In this document: positions 7,360 through 13,302 of the stretch, piece after piece
How the letters are laid out: each line of letters opens with the position of its first letter
How positions within the stretch are numbered: the first letter of the stretch is position 1
DNA from: JAWLEV01 sp041685915
Lineage (GTDB): Bacteria > Chloroflexota > Anaerolineae > UBA1429
NCBI GenBank assembly: GCA_041685915.1
Contig: JAWLEV010000070.1
Coordinates: forward strand, 1-14,290
Direction: 5' to 3'
DNA: 14,290 bases
Notes under the pieces: model-generated
Databases searched by the model: none
The model's input: the letters and a program-made list of their open reading frames with translations, nothing else
Told to the model about the DNA's origin: nothing
Made by a program: the position numbers and the translations under genes

Positions 7360-8355
7360 TTATTTTTTCCTTACCGACGGTTCAAACATCTGACCCACTG
7401 GTGCTCCCATGTCGATTCCCTTTTCCAATGCCGTCACGGGGATCTCACACCGGACGGACGTCCTTGCTTTGGTGTGTGCCACCAGCACGGCCTGTCTAGT
7501 ATACGACGTGAATCCCAGGTCTTGCAAAAGGCCCCCCAGCCAGGAGACGTTATCGGCCACGGGACAATATAGCGGCATCTTTTCCGCACATTCCGTCAGG
7601 CCCAATATGTACTCGAGGCAGGGTAAGAGGTCTGCCCTGCTGTCGGGATCCACCACGATGTCCAGCCAGTAGCCGCGCGGGCTGCCCTCCAGTCCCAGAT
7701 AGGCGACGAGGGTGCCCTTTTGTCGCCACACATATTCGTCCTTCGTGGTGCCATTGTGTAGGTAGGGATAAAAGTCCAGGATCCTGTGCGGGGAGACGTC
7801 TTCGGTGCCCTTGCCCAGATGCGATTGCACGCGATGACACAGGGCCCGTAGGGCGCCGCCGTCTCCCGCCTCGATGCTGCGCAACCCCTCAACCGGGGGC
7901 GCAGGGGCCGTTTGGGAGGTCAGAACCAGGATCTCCTCCCGTCTCACGAGTGTAAAACCCACCTGTCGCAGGATCTGCTCCACCTGTGCCTCTTGAGGCC
8001 GCGCATAGATGCGCGAGATGTTCTTTTCTCCCGCCACGACGATAAGCCTGCTCAACAGGCGCTGCCAGACCTTGCCCGCCCCTCCACCGTCAAGGGAAGG
8101 GGCCAGAAAGGCCAGGTCCCATTCAGGCCTGTTCGTCCTTGGCCAGGCCTCCACGAAACCTTTCATCTCTCCTGCGGCCGAGTCTTGCTGGATATAGGTG
8201 ATGGCCCCCAGATGGTGGTGTGTCACATATCCAAGAATAGCAGCAGCCGTTGGCGAGGGAGCATACAGCAATAGGCGCCGGGTGTCAAAAGCTATTTGGG
8301 GCACATCGAATTGTTTTATACGTAATAGATCTTGCAGTCCAAAAGGACGAATCAC
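7360..8355 (-). CDS. GNAT-like acetyltransferase-family protein
   Basis: A 331-residue protein, first gene of the operon. The N-terminal half looks like a GNAT fold: IRPFGLQDLLRIKQF start, AILGYVTHHHLGAITYI, an acceptor-like stretch EWDLAFLAPSLDGGGAGKVWQRLLSRLI (78-105) where acetyl-CoA-binding motif A would lie, then ISRIYARP and QILRQVGFTLVRREEILVL (127-145). The second half (about 157-297) appears to repeat the plan, with GTLVAYLGLEG, WLDIVVDPDSRADLLPCLEYIL (230-251) and LLQDLGFTSYTRQAVLVAHT, so it may be a tandem GNAT in which one half is degenerate. The acetyl-CoA-binding Q/R-x-x-G-x-G/A signature is not clean in either half (GGGAG at 90-94 is the nearest), so activity is uncertain. Start is GTG, with GAGG a few bases upstream and a good promoter 33 bp before it. 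The substrate is unknown. Confidence 0.65.
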   Translation of the reverse strand: MIRPFGLQDLLRIKQFDVPQIAFDTRRLLLYAPSPTAAAILGYVTHHHLGAITYIQQDSAAGEMKGFVEAWPRTNRPEWDLAFLAPSLDGGGAGKVWQRLLSRLIVVAGEKNISRIYARPQEAQVEQILRQVGFTLVRREEILVLTSQTAPAPPVEGLRSIEAGDGGALRALCHRVQSHLGKGTEDVSPHRILDFYPYLHNGTTKDEYVWRQKGTLVAYLGLEGSPRGYWLDIVVDPDSRADLLPCLEYILGLTECAEKMPLYCPVADNVSWLGGLLQDLGFTSYTRQAVLVAHTKARTSVRCEIPVTALEKGIDMGAPVGQMFEPSVRKK

Positions 8356-8387
8356 CCTCTACCTCTTTTTTGAAATCCGTCACAATC

Positions 8388-8416
8388 ATTTTACTACGGA
8401 GCACTCAATTTGACAA
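8388..8416 (-). promoter_or_regulatory. Sigma70-type promoter for the GNAT-R3H ATPase-tmk-darA operon
   Basis: On the minus strand the -35 element TTGTCA (8411-8416) and the -10 element TAAAAT (8388-8393) each match the consensus at 5 of 6 positions and are separated by exactly 17 bp. Transcription would begin near 8381, leaving a leader of about 26 nt before the GTG at 8355. This is the best promoter match I found in the window. Confidence 0.7.
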
Positions 8417-8478
8417 ATTACGGCCCGCGTCTGTCCAGAAAAAAGGTGAATAGATGCCTTTAAAACGGATAAACGTAG

Positions 8479-8511
8479 AAAAACACAAAAACGAGGCAAA
8501 TCCTGCGCCCC
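8479..8511 (-). terminator. Weak candidate terminator after the DUF1232 gene
   Basis: Directly after the TAA stop of the DUF1232 gene the minus strand reads GGGGC, a 9-nt loop, GCCTC (one G-T pair), then GTTTTTGTGTTTTT. The stem is only 5 bp, but the T-rich tail is good. It would separate this gene from the operon that starts at about 8381. Confidence 0.35.
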
Positions 8512-8871
8512 TTATTCCTCGTCGAGGACGCGATACTCGCCCTCCACTGTCTCGCCCTCGTGGGCCGTCTCCTCCTCCACGCGGGTCAGGGCTTCCCAGT
8601 GCTCGTTCACCAGTTCGGGCGGACATAACGCGATGAATAATTTCAGCGCCAGGGCCATGACGGCCAGGTCATCCAGTTGCCCCAGCCCCAACAGGACGTC
8701 GCTCAACAGGTCAAAGGGCCAGAGGAGGTAGAACACGGAAAAAAGGGGCACCATCTTGACCCAGTCGGACACCCGATCATCCCAGAAAAGGCGCCAGGCC
8801 AGGCGTAGCCGCTCAATGAGCCAAATGAGACCGGGCGTCTGTTCCTGATTGTGCGGATTCTTTTTGTTCAT
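8512..8871 (-). CDS. DUF1232 / YkvA-like membrane protein
   Basis: A 119-residue protein with the DUF1232 core at about 26-88: WRLFWDDRVSDWVKMVPLF, then YLLWPFDLLSDVLLGLGQLDD (48-68), matching the family pattern of a hydrophobic helix, a Pro-x-Asp turn (P52, D54), a second Asp (D58) and GLGQLDD. A hydrophobic segment spans about 39-62 and another about 68-83, so it is probably a small membrane protein. The C-terminus is acidic. Family members have no agreed function. The start is placed at ATG 8869-8871, which has GGAGG six bases upstream; an in-frame TTG at 8884-8886 would add five residues with no good ribosome-binding site. It diverges from the helicase-associated gene and has its own promoter at 8909-8937. 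Confidence 0.82.
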   Translation of the reverse strand: MNKKNPHNQEQTPGLIWLIERLRLAWRLFWDDRVSDWVKMVPLFSVFYLLWPFDLLSDVLLGLGQLDDLAVMALALKLFIALCPPELVNEHWEALTRVEEETAHEGETVEGEYRVLDEE

Positions 8872-8908
8872 GGTATCCCTCCCCAACGCCTATCCCTTTT
8901 TCGCTTAT

Positions 8909-8937
8909 ATTATATGCATTTCCGCGCTTTTTTACAG
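8909..8937 (-). promoter_or_regulatory. Promoter candidate for the DUF1232 gene
   Basis: A perfect TATAAT (8909-8914, minus strand) lies about 38 bp before the ATG. The hexamer 17 bp further upstream is CTGTAA (8932-8937), which matches TTGACA at only 3 of 6 positions. The strong -10 in a locally AT-rich patch of an otherwise GC-rich sequence supports it; the -35 is weak. Confidence 0.5.
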
Positions 8938-9002
8938 CCCGCCCTTTCCTCGTCCCCGCTGCTTTTTGCCCCGGCCCGAAAAGGGGGTACTTTCCATCCT
9001 GC

Positions 9003-9031
9003 TTGCCTCAAGTGGACATTTTCAGTATACT
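9003..9031 (+). promoter_or_regulatory. Promoter candidate for the helicase-associated gene
   Basis: TTGCCT (9003-9008, 4 of 6 to TTGACA), a 17-bp spacer, and TATACT (9026-9031, 5 of 6 to TATAAT). Transcription would begin at about 9038, that is, at the first base or two of the four-unit dyad at 9037-9132. The dyad would therefore lie entirely in the 5' leader, a position where a bound repressor or an RNA hairpin could block expression. Confidence 0.55.
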
Positions 9032-9036
9032 TTCTC

Positions 9037-9132
9037 TGATACTCTCGTATGACCTTTTTGATACTTTTGTATGACTTTATCCTTGTCGACATACAAAAGC
9101 ATCAAAACCGTTATCCACGTACAAGAGTATCA
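9037..9132. repeat. Nested dyad of four 15-bp units (operator array or leader hairpin)
   Basis: Four copies of a 15-bp unit, consensus TGATACTYTYGTATG. Unit 1 at 9037-9051 and unit 2 at 9059-9073 are direct; unit 3 at 9090-9104 and unit 4 at 9118-9132 are inverted. Unit 2 pairs with unit 3 through 18-bp arms (9056-9073 with 9090-9107, 17 of 18 matched, 16-nt loop). Unit 1 pairs with unit 4 (13 Watson-Crick, one G-T, one mismatch of 15). Each unit is itself a short palindrome, ATAC-N4-GTAT. A partial fifth copy (GATACTTATG) runs into the ATG at 9145. Site positions and pairings are read directly from the bases; the regulatory role is inference. Confidence 0.85.
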
Positions 9133-9144
9133 AAATGGATACTT

Positions 9145-10855
9145 ATGAAAGACCTTTACCGTTGTCTGGATGAATATACGCCCACCATGCTCCACGCCAT
9201 CTCGGATCCCTGGCAGATCCCTCTGGCCAAGGATGAGCCGAGACAGATGGCCGTGCGTCTGGCAGAGACCATGCAGACGTCCCCCATGCTGAAATCCCTC
9301 CTGGACGACCTTTCCTCAGAGGCCGACGAAGCCCTGGTCCATCTGTTGCGTCACGGCGGCTCCTCGCCCAGTCGCCGCCTCTCCACGCGCTATGGCAATA
9401 TCCGTCGCTTTGGTCCGCTGCGCATGGAACGGGAAAGACCGTGGCTCCAGCCGGATAACGCCCTGGAGGAACTCTTTTACAAGGGCCTTGTCTATCGCGC
9501 CTATGGGAACGTGGACGATCGCTACGGCGAGATATTGTTCATCCCCCAGGAACTGCTGGTGCGTCTCTATACCCTCAAGGGCGATGAACTGGAGGTAAAG
9601 GCCCAGGCTGTGCCCGCCCCCGAGCGGGTGGTGGAGGATGGACAAAGGATCATGGAGGACCTCTTTGCCATCCTCGTCTATATGCGGCGGGAGCAGCCCC
9701 CCGTCCCGCCCAAGGGACAGGATCCGCTGACCACCCTGGAGGAGATGAACCTCGCGCCCCGCCTGCTGGGGGTCCTTGACCCCCAGAGAGCCCAGTTCCT
9801 CTGGCATCTCGTCTGGGCCCTCGATCTGGCCCTGGAGGGCGATGGCCTGCTGCAGCCCAGCCTACGCGCGCGGGATTGGCTCCAGTTGTCCGACGCCCGG
9901 CGCATGCAGAGCCTCTACGAGGCCTGGCGCGACGATGCCCAATGGGACGAGTTCCACCTCGTGCCTTCCCTGCGCTGTGAGGCGATAGGACGGCCGGGTG
10001 ATCTCACCGACGCGCGGCATACGCTGCTCCGGGCCCTGAACGAGCATGCGCCCAACGGCTGGTTCTCCCTGGACGCATTTGTGGATATCCTGAACCGTCA
10101 CTACCCCAACTATTTGCGCCCCGACGCCGATCTCCAGAGCTGGGACCTGCGGGATGCCGAGACGAACGAGCGCCTGCGCGGCTTCGAGTCCTGGGATAGG
10201 GTCGAGGGCACCCTCGCGCGCCATATGCTCAAGACCTCGCTGCGCTGGTTGGGCGTGGTGAAGGTGGGATATCGGCAAGAATCCAGGCAGCCGACGGCGG
10301 TCTCCATCACCCCCCTGGGACGCCGGTTGCTCAACGACCAGGAGCCGGTGGAGGAAAAAGCGGGCGCTTTCACCTCCACCTCTCCCCTGGCCACCGTGAA
10401 AGACGACCTCACGGTGGAGGTCGCCTGTCAGAATACCCTGTATGAACGCTACCAGTTGGAACGCTTTGCCGAGTGGCAAAAACAGGGGGAGAGGGCGTTC
10501 TATCGCATCACAGAGGAGTCTCTCTACAAGGGGCTTAACACCGATATCAAGGTGGAGCAGATCATCCACTTTCTCCAGCGTATCACCGGGGACGGCGTTC
10601 CCTCCCGCGTGGTGCAAAAGATCCGCGACTGGGGGGCCAGGTTTGGCCGCGTCTCCATACGGGAGGTCATCCTCTTTCAGACCGTGGACGAGGAGACCAT
10701 GGAGCGTCTCCAGGGCCACCCGGAAACAGGCGAACTCTTGGGCAAAAGGATATCCCCCACAGCCTGTCTTTTGGGCAAGGAGCGCGTCCCCGAATTGGTG
10801 CAGCAACTCAAGGCCCTGGGAATATGGCCAAAGGCCAAGCGGGCCGAGATCTTTA
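9145..10855 (+). CDS. Helicase-associated-domain protein (XPB/Ssl2 N-terminal-like, Helicase_C_3), 3' end in gap
   Basis: The first 570 residues of a protein cut off by the run of Ns. It resembles a family common in Chloroflexota and Actinobacteria that carries the helicase-associated domain (Pfam Helicase_C_3) without the helicase motor. The N-terminal part has MLHAISDPWQIPL, RQMAVRLAETM, EALVHLLRHGG and RRFGPLRMERERPW (87-100), a layout typical of that family. The diagnostic part is about 415-560: DDLTVEVACQNTLYERYQLERFAEW split across 420-444, AFYRITEESLYKGLNTDI (451-468), PSRVVQKIRDWGARFGRVSI (486-505). I see no Walker A or DEAD box, so it is probably a DNA-binding or accessory protein, not a helicase. 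The start is placed at ATG 9145, where family-like sequence begins; the frame is open back to an ATG at 9049, but that stretch is the dyad repeat. The ribosome-binding site is weak (TGGA). Likely controlled by the upstream dyad. Confidence 0.75.
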
Positions 10856-10955
10856 NNNNNNNNNNNNNNNNNNNNNNNNNNNNNNNNNNNNNNNNNNNNN
10901 NNNNNNNNNNNNNNNNNNNNNNNNNNNNNNNNNNNNNNNNNNNNNNNNNNNNNNN
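10856..10955. other. Scaffold gap (100 Ns)
   Basis: Exactly 100 unknown bases. This round number is a common assembly placeholder, so the true distance is probably unknown. The plus-strand helicase-associated gene enters from the left without a stop codon, and the minus-strand zinc-ribbon gene enters from the right without one, so the missing DNA holds both 3' ends and possibly more genes. Confidence 0.97.
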
Positions 10956-11407
10956 CCTTCCTCCTCCTCGTCCTCCTCCACGAACAGCCCACAATAGGGG
11001 CATACGTCCCACTCGGGATTCAGGAGGCGACCACAGCCCACACACCGTAGCCGTAATTGTTGCTGACAATAGGGGCAGACGATGAAATCCGGCTCCACGC
11101 CGTGTTTGCAGTTTGGACAGACCCGTCGCGTCTCCAGTTCCTGGACGATGGCCTCCTCGGTCAGTTCCCGCTCATATGCTTCCGCCAGTGTCTCCTGGGG
11201 GCGCAGGAGCAGATAGATGAGCAGCCCCGGCACCGTAAAGATGGCCACCAGGAACGGGGCCATGATCTGGGCCAGCAGGTCTCTGGAGCGCGAGCGGATG
11301 TCGCGAAAGGTCCAGACGATCAGCCCCACATAGAACGCGATGGCGTACGCTCCCAGTACGAACATCAGGGCGGAGATATAGACGTTAAAATCAGATGGTA
11401 TGGTCAT
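10956..11407 (-). CDS. Membrane protein with double zinc ribbon, 3' end in gap
   Basis: The first 150 residues are visible. Two hydrophobic helices (about 8-33 and 46-68) are joined by a short basic loop RDIRSRSRD, giving a hairpin with the C-terminal part probably in the cytoplasm by the positive-inside rule. After an acidic helix (about 72-95) come two zinc ribbons: C97/C100 with C111/C114 (CPNC...CPYC) and C122/C125 with C136/C139 (CVGC...CPYC), a double-zinc-ribbon arrangement. The visible end is a run of glutamates (142-150) that enters the gap. ATG start with AAAGGAG nine bases upstream. Double zinc ribbons often mediate protein or nucleic-acid contacts; nothing here identifies a partner. 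No function is assigned. Confidence 0.8.
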
Positions 11408-11480
11408 GCCTCAGCACTCCTTTGAAAACCGGTCCTCGCTCTACAACGCGATTTTGGTTGCTGATCCGTGTATAATTTTC

Positions 11481-11517
11481 CAGACTTGTGCTTGGGCGCG
11501 AAGTCTGATCGTCAGAC
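11481..11517. repeat. Alternative inverted repeats (three mutually pairing segments)
   Basis: CAGACTT (11481-11487) is the exact complement of AAGTCTG (11501-11507). The overlapping GTCTGA (11503-11508) is also the exact complement of TCAGAC (11512-11517), with a 3-nt loop. The middle segment can pair with either flank but not both. The site lies about 75-110 bp upstream of the zinc-ribbon gene start. Confidence 0.6.
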
Positions 11518-11581
11518 AGATTCAGTTACGATACACTGCTTGCGACTTTTTGCCCCTCTGGTTTGGGCCTAAATCTCCTCT

Positions 11582-11634
11582 AGCCCTCGCAGAGGGCTTT
11601 GCATTCTGAGCCCAGTGGGTTTAGCCCTGGCTCA
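11582..11634. repeat. Two adjacent GC-rich hairpins
   Basis: AGCCCTC-GCA-GAGGGCT (11582-11598) is a perfect 7-bp stem with a 3-nt loop, followed on the plus strand by TT. Next to it TGAGCC (11607-11612) pairs with GGCTCA (11629-11634), with further pairing possible inside. There is no long T run on either strand, so a standard terminator is doubtful. They may belong to a small dispersed intergenic repeat. Confidence 0.55.
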
Positions 11635-11736
11635 GGCTCGCCAGACACAATTGCCAAGTGCGCCTTTGGCCATATGACACCCGCCCGGCGGCTGCAAATT
11701 GCCCCCTCAGTGTACCAGAAGACCCTGGCGACGGCG

Positions 11737-11754
11737 AAAAACCCTTTCCGAGGG
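11737..11754 (-). terminator. Weak candidate terminator after the lipoprotein gene
   Basis: On the minus strand CCCT-CGGAA-AGGG is followed at once by TTTTT, 25 bp past the lipoprotein stop codon. The stem is only 4 bp, so termination strength is uncertain, but the position and the T run are right for the end of the epimerase-lipoprotein unit. Confidence 0.4.
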
Positions 11755-11779
11755 AGACGCGCTCTTTCCCGTGCGCATA

Positions 11780-13282
11780 TCAGGGCGAGAGGGGCGGGGA
11801 AAAGGCGGGTAGATAACTCGAACCATCTTCTGTCAGGGCCACGGGCGTGGGCTCTGCCACGCGCACCGACCATATGTCCCCCATTTCCCTCTCGCCATGG
11901 GGCTGGTCGGGCTCTCCAGGGGAGAACTGATAAAAGATCTCTTCCCCATCATCGGACCAGGAGGGATGCTGGGCCACATCTCCCCACCCGCTCTCCACCA
12001 GGGTGCTCAACCCCTCACCATCCTCGCCGACGAGCAGGATGTCCGTCCTGTATTGGGTGGGCTCCTTCCACCAATAGCGGCGACGCAGGGCAAAGGCGAT
12101 CTGACGGCCATCGGGGGACCATACGGGCTCGGTGGCCACGACGGTCTCCTCTTCTGGATTGGGAATCTCTACCAGGGGCTCCAAAAGATTGCCCTCCGCG
12201 TCCCAAAGCCAGAGGCCGGTGCCCTCTTCATCCGACAGGGTGCCCACCAACTGATCCGACGTGGGGGACCACGCCAACCCCCTGAGCGTTTTCCCCTCGG
12301 GACATTCCAGGGTTCCCTGACGCCCCTCCTCTATATCGTATAGGACCCCCTCGTACGCATACTGGCGTTCCCCCTCCTCGTTCAGGGTCCACTGGTAAAG
12401 GACGCCGGCCAGGGTCCTGCCGTCCCGGGAGAGAGAAGCCCGACACCATCCCTGTCCGCGGGGTTCCATCTCGATGGTGACGGGGGCAAATTCCCTTCCC
12501 GCCGTCTCCCCCTCTTCCTCTACCGGTGCTTCTTCCCCTTCCTCGTCTTCTCCCTCCTCCAGTGCCAGCTCCGCCTCTCCCTGCAGGATGTCCTCCCCAT
12601 CCCGGCAGATCACCCGGGCCCAGGTGGCAGAGAGGGGGACGCCCGGCAGTTCAAAGGTCCCGTCGTCGTTCACCTCGGCAACGTTGGCACCCTGGGCGCA
12701 TACCCGACACTCGCCCCGTCCATCGACCACGCGTCCGCGCAGCGGGCCATAGGGGGCGGGCACCTCGGCTGGATCTACATACTCTCCCGTGAGCATCTCC
12801 AGTTCGCTGCCGTCGGGGCGCATCCGAAAAATGTTTCGCTCGTTATCGCGACTGTGGATGAAACCGTGGCTGCTCACAAAGATGATCCATTGTCCATCGT
12901 AGGACCAGGTGATATCCGTCAGGTTCTTGGGCTCTGTATAGCGGGTGACCAACTTTCGCGTCTCCTCCTCTAGGTCGTAGATCATCACGTTCATCCCCCC
13001 CTCCTGGGTGACGCCACCAAACGCCAGGGCGGGCGGATGGGGCGTCGGTGATATCGTGGGGGACGGCGATGGAGAGGAGGTGGCGGTGGATGAAGGGGAG
13101 GGTGTTCGGGTGGGGGTGGCGCTTGGTTCGCCCTCGGTGGCCGTGGGGGTCACTTTGGTTTCCGTGGCCGTGGGCGAGAAAGGGGGCGACGTCGAGCGCG
13201 GGGCCGCCTCGCGGCGGCCACAGGAAAGACAACAAAATATCAAACTGACTGACAATAGAAAAAAACAATAACGTTTAATCAT
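11780..13282 (-). CDS. TolB/WD40-like beta-propeller lipoprotein with an inserted regulatory-like domain
   Basis: A 500-residue predicted exported protein. Residues 1-21 form a signal peptide (KR, hydrophobic core, CLSC end); C21 is the probable lipidated cysteine, though -3 is Cys instead of the usual Leu. A Ser/Thr/Pro-rich linker follows (about 27-84). Propeller-type blades are seen at ITWSYDGQWIIFVS (124-137), LAWSPTSDQLVGTL (336-349), VWSPDGRQIAFAL (387-399) and SWSDDGEEIFYQF (441-453), with a final partial one at the C-terminus. Between blades, residues about 180-235 (LRGRVVDGRGECRVCAQGAN, then DDGTFELPGVPL) resemble a carboxypeptidase-regulatory-like beta-sandwich, followed by a glutamate-rich stretch (238-260). 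Such proteins are cell-surface and often bind sugars or proteins; no ligand can be named. ATG start with AAGGA. It follows the epimerase gene by 20 bp, so they may be cotranscribed. Confidence 0.78.
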   Translation of the reverse strand: MIKRYCFFLLSVSLIFCCLSCGRREAAPRSTSPPFSPTATETKVTPTATEGEPSATPTRTPSPSSTATSSPSPSPTISPTPHPPALAFGGVTQEGGMNVMIYDLEEETRKLVTRYTEPKNLTDITWSYDGQWIIFVSSHGFIHSRDNERNIFRMRPDGSELEMLTGEYVDPAEVPAPYGPLRGRVVDGRGECRVCAQGANVAEVNDDGTFELPGVPLSATWARVICRDGEDILQGEAELALEEGEDEEGEEAPVEEEGETAGREFAPVTIEMEPRGQGWCRASLSRDGRTLAGVLYQWTLNEEGERQYAYEGVLYDIEEGRQGTLECPEGKTLRGLAWSPTSDQLVGTLSDEEGTGLWLWDAEGNLLEPLVEIPNPEEETVVATEPVWSPDGRQIAFALRRRYWWKEPTQYRTDILLVGEDGEGLSTLVESGWGDVAQHPSWSDDGEEIFYQFSPGEPDQPHGEREMGDIWSVRVAEPTPVALTEDGSSYLPAFSPPLSP

Positions 13283-13302
13283 CTCATCCTTACAGGGCAG
13301 CG

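Larger units (their letters stand above)
11408..11779. other. Hairpin-rich intergenic region with no gene
   Basis: This 372-bp stretch separates two minus-strand genes. The short frames crossing it (for example 11400-11609 plus and 11580-11873 minus) have no family-like sequence or ribosome-binding site. It contains several inverted repeats listed separately (11481-11517, 11582-11634), a TATAAT at 11471-11476 on the plus strand with no gene to serve, and a possible terminator near 11740. The promoter of the zinc-ribbon gene should lie here, but I see no clear -35/-10 pair for it. Confidence 0.6.

Noticed and set aside
8479..8511. Strong rho-independent terminator
   Set aside because: Kept only as a weak candidate: the stem is 5 bp with one G-T pair and a 9-nt loop.
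9111..9119. DnaA-box-like TTATCCACG beside iteron-like repeats, suggesting a replication origin
   Set aside because: Only one such 9-mer, no dnaA, dnaN or rep gene nearby, and two of the four repeat units are inverted. A promoter-operator reading fits better.
9049..9144. Upstream ATG at 9049 as the start of the helicase-associated gene
   Set aside because: It lies inside repeat unit 1, about 11 nt from the predicted transcription start with no ribosome-binding site, and the extra 32 residues are encoded by the dyad itself and do not look like the family N-terminus.
10853..11085. Open frames running across the N gap on both strands
   Set aside because: They are continuous only because Ns are translated as unknown. 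The sequence after the gap in those frames is the antisense of the zinc-ribbon gene.
11471..11476. Perfect TATAAT on the plus strand as a promoter
   Set aside because: No -35 match at 16-18 bp and no plus-strand gene follows.
11599..12285. 228-residue plus-strand frame
   Set aside because: Half of it is antisense to the lipoprotein gene and the rest lies in the hairpin-rich spacer; Pro/Arg-rich with no family resemblance.
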